NCBI GenBank assembly: GCA_019638595.1
Contig: JAHBTJ010000036.1
Location: forward strand, 1-42,924
Origin: Chitinophagaceae bacterium
GTDB taxonomy: Bacteria; Bacteroidota; Bacteroidia; Chitinophagales; Chitinophagaceae
Reading direction: 5' to 3'
Length of the DNA stretch: 42,924 bases
Within the stretch, counting starts at the first letter, position 1. Every line of letters begins with the position of its first letter. The translations under genes were made by a program, and so were the position numbers. Below, piece by piece: positions 1 through 8,784 of this stretch. Under the pieces are notes generated by a model. It saw only the letters and a list, made by a program, of their open reading frames with translations, did no database searches and was not told the origin of the DNA.

Positions 1-901
1 TTTCCCAGGCGGTGGGCGAATTGCTTATCCATTGCATCATTATCTGGTTATGCCATGTAGCATCCTGCATAAACATGTCGGGCAATTGCTTGGCCCAGTT
101 AAGCAGGTTGCTTTTGGTAACATCGGAAGGGATCTTTTTCCACCTGCTCATGCCGGTGCCTACCGATACCACCAGCAGCTTATCCGCTCCCCATTTCCAT
201 TTAAAGGGAAAGCCCTGCAGCGTAGCTACCATAAGCATTTGCAATGAGGGATTGTTGGACATGCTGACGCCTCCGTCTACAAACGCCGCCTCCCCCATTT
301 TACCTCCTACATCAATGATCTGCGGCAGAAAGTAACTGGGCGCCGCGGAGCTGGCCCTTACCGCTTTCCATAACAAAATATCTTTATTGGTGCCATAAAC
401 GCTGTTAAAAAAGCGCCCTTCGGGATGATTGGTAAGCGGCCAAACACTGTTGGTATCGGCTCTTTTCGCTACAATACACAACCCGGTTTTGATCCCGTCA
501 GGATCGCCCAGCGTAATATCACCAAAAGCTTTTTTCAGCTCATCTTCCAGGGGCTTTTCTTTGTACGTGGCCTTTAAGAGGTCATCTATTTCAAAAATCT
601 TCCACCATTTGTTTTTTTTCGCGAATATCTTCCCCCCCAGCTCCATGTACATGTCTTTTATTTCCTGCACCGACTTTCCTGTTGCCAGGCAGGCGGCAAT
701 GATGGAACCGGTGCTGGTGCCGCCTATCATGTCAAAATAATCGCAGAGCCTGAAATCCTTACTTCCGCCCTGTTGCTTTCGCAATATGTCTTCTATCCGT
801 TGCAGGTAACCCAGCGCCAGCGCCCCGCGAATACCGCCGCCATCAAGGGCAAGCAGGCGTTTGGGACTTGTTTTATTGGATAAATGATCCTGGAGAGTCA
901 T
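1..901 (-). CDS. Patatin-like phospholipase (3' end beyond window)
   Basis: The protein reads from an ATG at 901-899 for 300 codons without a stop and runs off the window edge, so its C-terminus is missing. Patatin-fold lipid acyl hydrolases use a Ser-Asp dyad and all signatures are visible: the oxyanion-hole motif DGGGIRG (residues 20-26), the nucleophile elbow GTSTG with Ser63, and the catalytic Asp in DGG at about 209-211. There is no signal peptide, so it is probably cytosolic or membrane-peripheral. Such proteins remove acyl chains from phospholipids. No nucleotidyltransferase or other CBASS-type partner is seen on the visible side, so a CapV-like defence role has no support here. The family is certain; the substrate is unknown. 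Confidence 0.85.
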   Translation of the reverse strand, partial: MTLQDHLSNKTSPKRLLALDGGGIRGALALGYLQRIEDILRKQQGGSKDFRLCDYFDMIGGTSTGSIIAACLATGKSVQEIKDMYMELGGKIFAKKNKWWKIFEIDDLLKATYKEKPLEDELKKAFGDITLGDPDGIKTGLCIVAKRADTNSVWPLTNHPEGRFFNSVYGTNKDILLWKAVRASSAAPSYFLPQIIDVGGKMGEAAFVDGGVSMSNNPSLQMLMVATLQGFPFKWKWGADKLLVVSVGTGMSRWKKIPSDVTKSNLLNWAKQLPDMFMQDATWHNQIMMQWISNSPTAWE

Positions 902-1167
902 ATAGTAGAGGTTTTATTTGACGGAACAAAATGCAGGGACGGAACAAACGGGTCATTACCTTTTCTTTGCATCACCTTTATGAAAATCGCGACAACAGTA
1001 AAACCGACAGGCTTTCACATCGTTACCCTCTAATGGTGATGCTTGCAGGAATTATAATAGCATATCTGATTAAGCAGGAAGGATTTAAAGAGGATATGGA
1101 GGCAGTGAAAACAGGCAGCAGTATAAAGATAAAATTTTCTTTTGAATGGGGGTCCTATTAAATAATA

Positions 1168-3618
1168 TTAATTAAACACCCGGAAGCCGATGCGGGTGGC
1201 GGAATTGCGGAAGCCATTGCTGCCAAAACCAAAAACATAATCAACCCGCAGGAACTTTAATATGTTTTCGATACCGCCAAAAACTTCGTAATAGTAGTTA
1301 TCCTTGTGTACCACAAAAGCATTGAAGCCGCCCACCAGGTATACATTCAACTTTTTAACGAATGGAATTTTATTGGTAAGAAACCCGTTAAAGTGATGCT
1401 CTACATTGAGCGTTGAATACAATGGTTCCGTAGTAGACCGCGCATAATAAGGCGCCAGTTGAAAGCTGTTAAGATACTCGGTGGCAACCAGCATTTGGTT
1501 ACCATTAAAATGCTGGTAGTCCTGTATCTCTACTTTCCGGTTGTTTAAAAATCCTCCTACAGAAATGTTATAGTCGAATACCCCCAACAGCTTTAAATTA
1601 ATATCATCCTTAACAGAAAACTTCCAGCGGTCGAAATCTATATCGCTTCCCAACACGCCGTTCAATCCTTTTGTATAGCTGGCGGTAAACAGTGGATATT
1701 TCGATCCCAGGTTAATCCTGCGCTCGGGCAACTGTATATATTTTGTACCGGGGCGATAACTTACGGTAATGCTGCCGGTAAGCGCCTGGTGCCGGCTGAA
1801 ATTTTCAGCAACCAGCTCCGTAGGATAGTTGGGTGTTCGCTTCGACAGGTTTTTGGATTTTCCCCAGAAGGTATTGTCTGTATTTTCCAGCGGTATCCTG
1901 TCCTGGTAGCTTATATATGCTTTTATCGTCAATCCTTCACCTACTCCTCTTATATACGAAAGCTCGCTGAACAGCGCTTCATATATCTTTAAAAAATTAT
2001 TACCAAACAACAGTGTATTGTATGTATTTACGATGGGGCGGACAGGAGCTTCATTATTGATCTGAAAAACACGTTTGCCGCCGGCAATACTTATGGAATG
2101 ATGTCCCCGCTTACCGAACGCATATCGCGCCGAAAGATCAGCGTTCAAATGTTTATTGGTAAACCCGTACCTGATGGCAGGCGTAAGCGCCACAGACTGT
2201 GTTTCTGCAAACCGGCGCGAATATGAAGGACTAAAATTGATATTAAAGCCTTCCACCGTATTAAAGTTGGTTACTTCTATCAGCGGGGGATAAGTGAACA
2301 ATGACTTTTTGCTTTGCCGGCTGAAGGTTTGACCAAACAGCAGTACTCCACCCGGTGTAAGCTTATTCTTCCGGCGATCTATGGAGTCCAGGTATTCCGG
2401 ATCGCGGCGCACCAGCTCAAGACTGTCCTTTTTAATATAATCCAGTACCTCATCATCAAGCAGCGGTACGGGTCGCACACTGTCCCAAAAAGCCCGTGGC
2501 TTTTTATTAGAAGCCGAATCGTACTGAAGGACAATATTATCAAAGTAACCCTTCCTGAAAGATGGCTGAAGGTTGTAGTTGGAATACACGGTAACAAAGC
2601 TGCCTGTAGCATCGAAGCCCAGCAATTTAACAGAAGGATAAAGCACCTGGCTATGGATCATCCAAACATCTTTTGTAACAGGCACATACAAATGTTCAAT
2701 ACGAAGCGTGTCGGCAAGCTCCATTTGCGATTCCTTGGTAAGCATTAAATCCACACTGTGTATCCGCCATTCATCTTCCACAATACTGATATATCCCGAA
2801 AACAAAGGTTCAAAGCTTCGCTTTGGTATTACCTGTATGCGGCTGATGGTGCGGCCATTTTCCTGGAAGCTGCCCCTGAACCTGTATTTGTAAAACGACA
2901 ACGCGTTATCGGCAACGGGAGAAATAAAACCCCGTGGATTAAGCGCATTGCTTATTTGTATATTGTTGTCGTAAAAAGTTACAAACCTCGGACTGCTGAA
3001 ACCAAAGCTTTCTGCCTGCCCGCTTACCCTGGTTGAGGTTACTACCGCTTTTTCTTTACCTGGATCCTGAAAAGAGTATTTAGCGATGGTTTCGCTGAGA
3101 TAGATCATTTTCTGCTTGCTGCTGTCCCCGTCAGAAAAATCTACTTTTTGCCCGAAAATGGTGGAGGGATAGTCTTTCAGCTTCAATTGTCCTTTAATGT
3201 ATACTTCGCACTCAAACGCTTTTACCTGGCTTTTATAAAATGGTCGTTTTTTTATAGCCTGTCGTATGATCTCATACGCGGGGTCTTCGGTTTCGTTCCC
3301 GATCACAATCTCCCTGAGTGTTAATTCCTGTATTGAAAGCACAAAATCAACAGTTGCACCGGCGGGCTCCACCATTACTTCCTTTTCAGCCATTTTATAT
3401 CCCACATGCATACACTGCAAAGTATAGCGCCCAGCCGGTAAATTCAGCACATATTTACCCTCATTATTAGCAGTAGTGCCTATAAAGCTGCCCTTTACTA
3501 CAATGGAAGCGAACGCGAGGATATTACCGGCAAAATCCTTGATGGTTCCTTTTACAGGAACAGCCATCGTATACATTCCTGCACTAATTGAAAATAAAAG
3601 AGAAAGGAGTTTTTTCAT
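1168..3618 (-). CDS. DUF5686 / carboxypeptidase-regulatory-like outer-membrane protein
   Basis: An 816-residue protein with a signal peptide (about residues 1-19, ending near MYTMAVP). It is followed by a carboxypeptidase-regulatory-like beta-sandwich at about 23-95, with motif TTANNEGKYVLNLPAG. The DUF5686 region and a long strand-rich C-terminal part follow and end in an aromatic residue (FRVFN), as outer-membrane barrels do. Length and domain order match the usual Bacteroidota DUF5686 family (about 800-850 residues). No enzymatic function is known for the family; a role in envelope biogenesis or transport is only a guess. It is separated by 116 bp from the small membrane-protein gene upstream, so it may have its own promoter. 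Confidence 0.8.
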   Translation of the reverse strand: MKKLLSLLFSISAGMYTMAVPVKGTIKDFAGNILAFASIVVKGSFIGTTANNEGKYVLNLPAGRYTLQCMHVGYKMAEKEVMVEPAGATVDFVLSIQELTLREIVIGNETEDPAYEIIRQAIKKRPFYKSQVKAFECEVYIKGQLKLKDYPSTIFGQKVDFSDGDSSKQKMIYLSETIAKYSFQDPGKEKAVVTSTRVSGQAESFGFSSPRFVTFYDNNIQISNALNPRGFISPVADNALSFYKYRFRGSFQENGRTISRIQVIPKRSFEPLFSGYISIVEDEWRIHSVDLMLTKESQMELADTLRIEHLYVPVTKDVWMIHSQVLYPSVKLLGFDATGSFVTVYSNYNLQPSFRKGYFDNIVLQYDSASNKKPRAFWDSVRPVPLLDDEVLDYIKKDSLELVRRDPEYLDSIDRRKNKLTPGGVLLFGQTFSRQSKKSLFTYPPLIEVTNFNTVEGFNINFSPSYSRRFAETQSVALTPAIRYGFTNKHLNADLSARYAFGKRGHHSISIAGGKRVFQINNEAPVRPIVNTYNTLLFGNNFLKIYEALFSELSYIRGVGEGLTIKAYISYQDRIPLENTDNTFWGKSKNLSKRTPNYPTELVAENFSRHQALTGSITVSYRPGTKYIQLPERRINLGSKYPLFTASYTKGLNGVLGSDIDFDRWKFSVKDDINLKLLGVFDYNISVGGFLNNRKVEIQDYQHFNGNQMLVATEYLNSFQLAPYYARSTTEPLYSTLNVEHHFNGFLTNKIPFVKKLNVYLVGGFNAFVVHKDNYYYEVFGGIENILKFLRVDYVFGFGSNGFRNSATRIGFRVFN

Positions 3619-3734
3619 GGAATGATTTTGCCACGGCGAAAATAAAATTTTGCATGTAAATGAAAAGATAAAACGCCGGTACCGCTGTTAAGGTATATAA
3701 CCATTCAACTTTCCTAAAAAAATCGTGCCTGTAA

Positions 3735-4085
3735 TTAAAACAAACGCCGCATTAACGACCCGGTAAGAGATGCGGCGCCCGCTACCAACGCTCCCGCCAG
3801 CGCCGTAATGAAAATGAGCGTAAAGGGACTGTCGTTTTGCACAACAAGTATGGAAATTTTATGTGCCAGGATATGATTATTGGCCGAACTGATAAACCAT
3901 GCAAGTCCACCCCATAACAAAAGCAAAGCAATAAATCCTGCAGTAAAAGCCAGGTAAGGTTTTTGGAGGATGAAGGCGCCCACCGCAAAAGCCACTACGG
4001 CTATTATCCACCAGGGAAGATATAACGAAGCGACAAAGCTCAGCAACATTACCAATAATACGGAAACTATAAATTTCATGTTCAT
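3735..4085 (-). CDS. Small integral membrane protein, function unknown
   Basis: A 116-residue, very hydrophobic protein with about four predicted transmembrane segments: residues 5-22, 25-42, 46-66 and 90-110. No known motif was recognised. The start ATG at 4085 has a second in-frame ATG two codons later, and either could be used. It begins 24 bp after the stop of the penicillin-acylase gene on the same strand, so the two are probably co-transcribed. Its codon use and composition look like those of its neighbours, which supports a real gene. No function can be given. Confidence 0.6.
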   Translation of the reverse strand: MNMKFIVSVLLVMLLSFVASLYLPWWIIAVVAFAVGAFILQKPYLAFTAGFIALLLLWGGLAWFISSANNHILAHKISILVVQNDSPFTLIFITALAGALVAGAASLTGSLMRRLF

Positions 4086-4109
4086 TCCTTATTGAATACT
4101 ATATTAAAT

Positions 4110-6557
4110 TCACCCCTTTTTAAAAGTCATTTTCCATACCAGCCTTTCATCACTTTTTTCGCCCCTCTTCATAAACCAGGCCTTATAATACTCACCTGCT
4201 GCCCACTTGTCAATAAACTGATCATAATAGGCGCTTCCCGGGTTACCAGACTGTCCGCCAGGGTATACAACATACGCTTCCGGGGTTTCTCCCGCCTGCA
4301 CCACCATTCTCCAACTGGGTCCATGCTTCGATTTGGTTGCGTTAATAATATGCTCCCCTCCTCCTACAGACAGCCCGGCTCTGGCGAACGGCAGCATCTT
4401 TTCACCCAGCAAATGATAAATGGAAGTGTTTTTATATGCTCCCCATGCCAGCTTATTAACAGCGGTTAATGAATCAGCCATTGCCACAGTACGTTGATAT
4501 GCCGCAGCAGCAAGCTCCCGGATGGTTTCTTTTTCGGGTGTATTCACATTATCAATATAAACAAAGCCTGAATCATTCCTGAGCAACGCCTCTGTCAACG
4601 TACTTTCAGACGGACGCAGATCGTTTACGCCTGCTTTTTCAAACTCATCGTTCCATACCAGCTCTTCAAGATTCTTAAACCATATGCTAAACAGGGTGGC
4701 GCCATTTTCACTCACATCGTTGTACAGCGACCAGTTTTTCAGCATTTCAAAATATTTTTTTCCCTGTGCCGACAGGCTGTTTTCGTCAATATACTTTAAT
4801 AACAACGGGCGGGCTGTTTCAGCAAATGTGTTGTAATTATCGTTTTGCAGCTTCATCATATCCGCCGGAGTAATGTTATGCATTCCGGCAAGCCTGCGAT
4901 TGATAGCGATACCACGGTAAAGGTCATACGTTCCATTGATAAAATACGGATAACTGCTGTCTGCCGGGCGTTGGTTGGCGCTGCTTACAAACCCTCTTGA
5001 AGTATCCAGCATATGCGGATTTTCCTGCATGGGTATATATCCCTGCCACATATAGCTGCTGTCTTCTCCCGGCATTACATACAGCCCCTGCCTGTTCCAC
5101 CGCGCGGGAAATATTCCCTGCTGCCAGATCGCTATATCGCCCAACCGGGAGGCAAAAGCAATATTATGACCCGGGCACGTAAAATACTGCAGGGCATTGG
5201 TATAGTCCTGGTAGTTGGCTGCCCGGTCTAAATAATGCCATAACAGCAACTCATTCGAGGCGTCGTGCGCTTTCCAGCGTACAGCCAGCGCATCGGTGCT
5301 TCCTTCAGCAGCAGGAAAACTTTTATCGTACATAACAGGGCCGAATGCCGTATACGCCACCGTATCGTACACAGCAGGCTTATTTTTTATTTTTATTTCC
5401 TCTATTCTCAACCGGGTATCTACCCAGGCGCTGTCAAAATAGTATTGCTTTTTACTGTCGTCCTTCAGCTTCACTTTGTAATAATCCAGCACATCCCTTT
5501 CCGAATTGGTAAATCCAAACGCTATGTTTTCATTAAACCCTATTATAACACCGGGCGCCCCGGGAAAGCTTACACCATACACGTTCATAGAGGGCGTTAG
5601 CAGTTGCAGCTCGTACCAAACAGAAGGCAGTGACAGGGTAAGATGGGGGTCGTTGCAAAGTATGGGCGACCCGCTCTGTGTTTTAGCGCCACTCACCGCC
5701 CAATTGTTGCTGCCATTATTTTTATCGGGCTTTTCAGCTTCCATCAACCTGCCGCCACTAATGGTATCGTTCTGTAAATACAGCGAATCTTTTGACGCAG
5801 GTGCAACAGGCGCCACGGAAGCGGGTGGGAAAACAGTATTGCGGGGAATAACCGGATCAAGTGAATCGGCCACCTGCGGGAACAAAATATGCATGGCTTT
5901 ATCGCCAAAAAAAGCTTTTGCTTTTGACATAGGCAGGTCGTCGGAAAAGCCCGCAAGCGTTTGAGACATCTGCTTTACAAACAATACTGTTTTTAAGTTG
6001 TTCCATTTTTCTGGCTCATATCCCAGCAATTTATATTCTACAGGCAACGCGCTTTCCGTAAGCGATGAAATAAAAGCGTTTACTCCCGCTGTATAGCTGT
6101 CCAGCATTGATTTTGTAATGGGATCAGCTTCCGCTTCTTTCAGCATGTTTTCAGCAGCATACTGCAGTCCCAGCCTCCTCTTTCCTTTATCAAAATCAAC
6201 AGCAATATCTCCAACAATTTCGCTCACTCTCCCCGCCGCCGCGTGGGTTTGAAACTCCATTTGCCATAAACGGAACCGGGCATGGAGGTAACCCTGGATG
6301 AAATAAGCATCTTCATCGCTCTCGGCCACTATATGCGGCACCAGCCTTTCATCAAAATAAACAGCAGCATCCGACTGCAGCGACGAAAACAAAAGCTCAT
6401 CATTAAATTGTTGTTGTACTGGCTCAGCGTTTTGCCATACCCCATGCTGGGGACTTAAAAAACTGCCTAAAGGCAAGGGCAGCCATAACTTTGATCCCAG
6501 TAAAACAACCAGTAAAACGGTAACGCTCAACGAAATAAAAAAACCAACAATTCTCAT
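4110..6557 (-). CDS. Penicillin acylase family protein (Ntn hydrolase)
   Basis: An 815-residue protein with an N-terminal hydrophobic segment (residues 5-22) that serves as signal peptide or anchor. Penicillin acylases and acyl-homoserine-lactone acylases are made as a precursor and cut so that an internal Ser becomes the N-terminal nucleophile. Here that residue is Ser283 in the motif NNGSNNWAVSG. An alpha-subunit-like part of about 280 residues lies before it and a beta-subunit part of about 530 residues after it. The downstream ILCNDPHL segment is also typical. The substrate could be a beta-lactam side chain, an N-acyl-homoserine lactone or another acyl amide and cannot be told from sequence. 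The small membrane-protein gene follows after 24 bp. Confidence 0.88.
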   Translation of the reverse strand: MRIVGFFISLSVTVLLVVLLGSKLWLPLPLGSFLSPQHGVWQNAEPVQQQFNDELLFSSLQSDAAVYFDERLVPHIVAESDEDAYFIQGYLHARFRLWQMEFQTHAAAGRVSEIVGDIAVDFDKGKRRLGLQYAAENMLKEAEADPITKSMLDSYTAGVNAFISSLTESALPVEYKLLGYEPEKWNNLKTVLFVKQMSQTLAGFSDDLPMSKAKAFFGDKAMHILFPQVADSLDPVIPRNTVFPPASVAPVAPASKDSLYLQNDTISGGRLMEAEKPDKNNGSNNWAVSGAKTQSGSPILCNDPHLTLSLPSVWYELQLLTPSMNVYGVSFPGAPGVIIGFNENIAFGFTNSERDVLDYYKVKLKDDSKKQYYFDSAWVDTRLRIEEIKIKNKPAVYDTVAYTAFGPVMYDKSFPAAEGSTDALAVRWKAHDASNELLLWHYLDRAANYQDYTNALQYFTCPGHNIAFASRLGDIAIWQQGIFPARWNRQGLYVMPGEDSSYMWQGYIPMQENPHMLDTSRGFVSSANQRPADSSYPYFINGTYDLYRGIAINRRLAGMHNITPADMMKLQNDNYNTFAETARPLLLKYIDENSLSAQGKKYFEMLKNWSLYNDVSENGATLFSIWFKNLEELVWNDEFEKAGVNDLRPSESTLTEALLRNDSGFVYIDNVNTPEKETIRELAAAAYQRTVAMADSLTAVNKLAWGAYKNTSIYHLLGEKMLPFARAGLSVGGGEHIINATKSKHGPSWRMVVQAGETPEAYVVYPGGQSGNPGSAYYDQFIDKWAAGEYYKAWFMKRGEKSDERLVWKMTFKKG

Positions 6558-6603
6558 TGTTTAAAATTACAGGGTTGAAGCTACAAAAAACAAATTATTT
6601 GAA

Positions 6604-6700
6604 ATTTGAAATTCGAGATTTGAAGCTTGACCGGCTGTTACGGGTTGCAAGTTTCAGGTTGCAGGTTTATGGTCTACATCTCAAATCTCAGATTTCAAAT
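6604..6700. repeat. Imperfect inverted repeat in the acylase-miaE intergenic region
   Basis: The arms 6604-6624 and 6680-6700 pair at 18 of 21 positions (left arm ATTTGAAATTCGAGATTTGA). The 55 bases between them include the near-repeat GTTGCAAGTTTCAGGTTGCAGG. The element lies between two divergent genes and just upstream of the miaE promoter. It looks like a dispersed AT-rich intergenic repeat, but copy number elsewhere cannot be seen. Confidence 0.6.
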
Positions 6701-6722
6701 CCGTCATCCCGTTCCACTTTCT

Positions 6723-6730
6723 TAATTTTG
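6723..6730 (+). promoter_or_regulatory. Predicted -7 promoter element of miaE
   Basis: TAATTTTG is a perfect match to the Bacteroidota -7 consensus TAnnTTTG. It ends 16 bp before the miaE start codon, which predicts a leader of about 10 bases. No clear -33 element is present at the usual distance. Confidence 0.5.
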
Positions 6731-6746
6731 CGGCACAAAACACGTT

Positions 6747-7352
6747 ATGAACGAAGCCGATGTAAAAAATATATTGGGATTGCAACTACCTACCGATCCA
6801 AGGTGGGTTGACCTGGCCAGTATAAGCCTTGAAGATATCCTGACCGATCACGCGTATTGTGAACAAAAAGCCGCTACGACCTGCATATCGCTCATCCAGC
6901 GTTATTCCGATAAAGAAAAATTAATAACAGCCTTAGCCCCCATCGTTACTGAGGAGTGGGGGCATTTCAGGCTGGTGCTGGCAGAACTGCACAAACGGCA
7001 ATTAAAGCTGGGCAAACAGCGTAAGGATGAATATGTAAACAAGCTGATCGAATTTCAAAGAAAAGGTGGTAGCCCCGAAGAGCGTTTTTTAGATCAACTG
7101 CTTACCATGGCATTAATTGAGGCCCGCAGTTGCGAACGGTTCAAACGCCTGAGCGAGGGGCTCAACGATGCTTACCTGCGCAGGTTCTACCGCCGCTTTA
7201 TGGAAAGCGAAGCGGGTCATTATACGCTTTTCATTGATCTGTCCGAAAATTATATTGATAAAGAAAAGGTAAGAAAACGCTGGACAGAATGGCTGGCATA
7301 TGAAGCTGATATAATGCAGCAACTGGAAGTACGTGGCGACCGGATGCATTGA
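6747..7352 (+). CDS. miaE: tRNA-(ms2io6A37) hydroxylase MiaE
   Basis: A 201-residue ferritin-like non-haem diiron monooxygenase. MiaE uses O2 to hydroxylate the isopentenyl side chain of 2-methylthio-N6-isopentenyladenosine at position 37 of tRNAs that read codons beginning with U. The diiron ligands of the four-helix bundle are visible: Glu39 (DHAYCEQKAA), the first ExxH in EEWGHF (Glu70, His73), Glu125 in IEARSCERF, and the second ExxH in SEAGHY (Glu155, His158). The length fits the family. The cytosolic protein starts at an ATG right after a TAnnTTTG promoter. It stands alone; the genes that make its substrate (miaA, miaB) are not in the window. Confidence 0.93.
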   Translation: MNEADVKNILGLQLPTDPRWVDLASISLEDILTDHAYCEQKAATTCISLIQRYSDKEKLITALAPIVTEEWGHFRLVLAELHKRQLKLGKQRKDEYVNKLIEFQRKGGSPEERFLDQLLTMALIEARSCERFKRLSEGLNDAYLRRFYRRFMESEAGHYTLFIDLSENYIDKEKVRKRWTEWLAYEADIMQQLEVRGDRMH

Positions 7353-7496
7353 AAAAACTGTTGACCAGGACAGGCTTACATTTTTCGTACCTCATTGCCG
7401 TCTTCTTCGCTTTTCAGCTTTAACAAACTCCCAGTATAATAATACCTAACTTGCGCACGTTCTTTGTATTAGAACCCTTTTTTCAAACCTCTATTC

Positions 7497-7961
7497 ATGA
7501 AAAAACTTTTATTGTTTTTTGTTTTGGCGCTGGCAACATCTGCAAACGCGCAAACGCAAAAGCCCAAGTCATCTGCTCCGGCAGAACCTGCTATTCCCAA
7601 AGTAACAGTAAGCATTGGCGGATACAAAGGAGGTAATATTACGAGCGATATCCTTTCCGGCATTGTTGATTCCTCTGTAACGGTAAGAGACGGCAAGGGA
7701 ACAACCTACCAGGTGGTTCGCTTCAGGGTATTATATAAGTTCAAAAGCACGTACGACGATCCTGATACCGGCCAGAAGAAAGCATTTGATGACATGCGCA
7801 CCAACGATTTCAGCAACACAGCCGTAATGAGCGAACTATGGCGCCAAAGCATTAAGGACAATGTAAAAAAGGGCGACGAAATGATCTTCGACAATATCAT
7901 AGTGAAGCTGAAGAATGGCACCAGGCTGATGGCGCCCCCGGTTACATTTAAGGTGATATAG
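7497..7961 (+). CDS. Secreted protein with GldM C-terminal-like domain
   Basis: A 154-residue protein with a clear signal peptide (MKKLLLFFVLALATSANA) and then about 120 residues resembling the C-terminal domain of the gliding/type IX secretion protein GldM. The shared features are a GG-x-KGG start (SIGGYKGGNI), a central VVRFRV strand, an NDFS segment, a KKGDEMIFDNI turn and a final strand ending FKVI. It lacks the transmembrane helix and large periplasmic region of true GldM, so it is an orphan domain in the periplasm. No other gliding gene is near. It ends 68 bp from lutA in a tail-to-tail arrangement. The resemblance is read by eye and the function is unknown. Confidence 0.6.
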   Translation: MKKLLLFFVLALATSANAQTQKPKSSAPAEPAIPKVTVSIGGYKGGNITSDILSGIVDSSVTVRDGKGTTYQVVRFRVLYKFKSTYDDPDTGQKKAFDDMRTNDFSNTAVMSELWRQSIKDNVKKGDEMIFDNIIVKLKNGTRLMAPPVTFKVI

Positions 7962-8029
7962 AGCTTTTTAATATAAAATCCAGGCTGATTTCTGGGGTCG
8001 CACAAACCTGCATTATAATGTTACTTTAA

Positions 8030-8776
8030 TCATAGTTTTTCTCTAAGTATCGAATTTTCAGCCCCCGAAATAAGAACATCTGCAATGTGCAAGGTTTGTA
8101 TGAAAAGTTGGTGATGGCGGATATAACCCTCCAGATGCATCAGGCAGGAAAGATCAGTAGAAATGATATATTGTGCCCCTGCTTTTATGGCGTTTAATAC
8201 TTTCTGTTCACCCATAGCCATTGATACCGGCTCGTATTTAACAGAAAAAGTACCGCCAAATCCGCAGCAACGCTCCGCATCTTCCGTCTCAATCAGTTCC
8301 AGTCCCCTAACCTTATTTAACAGTATACGTGGCGCAGATTTAATACCGCATTCCCTCAAAGCGCCACATGCATCATGATACACTGCCTTTCCCTTTAATG
8401 TTGCTCCGGTATCTTCGATTCCCAGGATTTCCGTTAAAAATGAAGTGAATTCATAAAACAGGGGAGCTTTCATTATTACCTGTTGTTCAAGATCAGTTCC
8501 TCCAAATATTTTACTGTAATAATTTCGCACAAAACCGGTACAGGAGCCACCAGGTACCACTACATAATTTTCCCCGGAAAATTCTTTTATAAACTTGCCG
8601 GCAACAACGGCACATTCTTCCATGAACCCTGCATTATAAGCCGGCTGACCACAACAGGTTTGTTGTGTATTGTAAGAAACCTCACAGCCTGCCCGCTCCA
8701 GTATCTGCACCATATTAAAAGCTGTTTGTGGAAACAACTGGTCTATAAAACAAGGTATGAACAGTTCTACATGCAT
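8030..8776 (-). CDS. lutA: LutA-type (Fe-S)-binding subunit of L-lactate oxidation
   Basis: A 248-residue cysteine-rich protein with two CCG-type domains, seen as TQQTCCGQPAYNAG and ERCCGFGGTFS, plus DACGALREC between them. LutA works with LutB and LutC to oxidise L-lactate to pyruvate in the cytoplasm or at the membrane. The start chosen is the ATG at 8776, giving MHVELFIPCFIDQ as in the family; it lies 8 bp after the lutB stop. An ATG at 8803 would add nine residues and overlap lutB, and longer forms reaching 8947 are unlikely. It is the last gene of the operon that begins with the GH29 fusion gene. lutC sits far away at 27554-28183. Confidence 0.88.
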   Translation of the reverse strand: MHVELFIPCFIDQLFPQTAFNMVQILERAGCEVSYNTQQTCCGQPAYNAGFMEECAVVAGKFIKEFSGENYVVVPGGSCTGFVRNYYSKIFGGTDLEQQVIMKAPLFYEFTSFLTEILGIEDTGATLKGKAVYHDACGALRECGIKSAPRILLNKVRGLELIETEDAERCCGFGGTFSVKYEPVSMAMGEQKVLNAIKAGAQYIISTDLSCLMHLEGYIRHHQLFIQTLHIADVLISGAENSILREKL

Positions 8777-8784
8777 CCGCTCTT

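Noticed and set aside
1-901. The patatin-like protein as a CBASS (CapV-like) defence effector
   Set aside because: No cyclase or other defence partner is visible, and the neighbouring genes are housekeeping or envelope genes; the far side is outside the window.
931-1161. A 76-codon plus-strand frame, and inside the same stretch a 17-codon frame (980-1033) overlapping a 43-codon frame (1033-1161) by TAATG
   Set aside because: No recognisable domain, no clear promoter at the right distance, and a composition not clearly coding. It could be a small peptide pair, but nothing supports it beyond being open.
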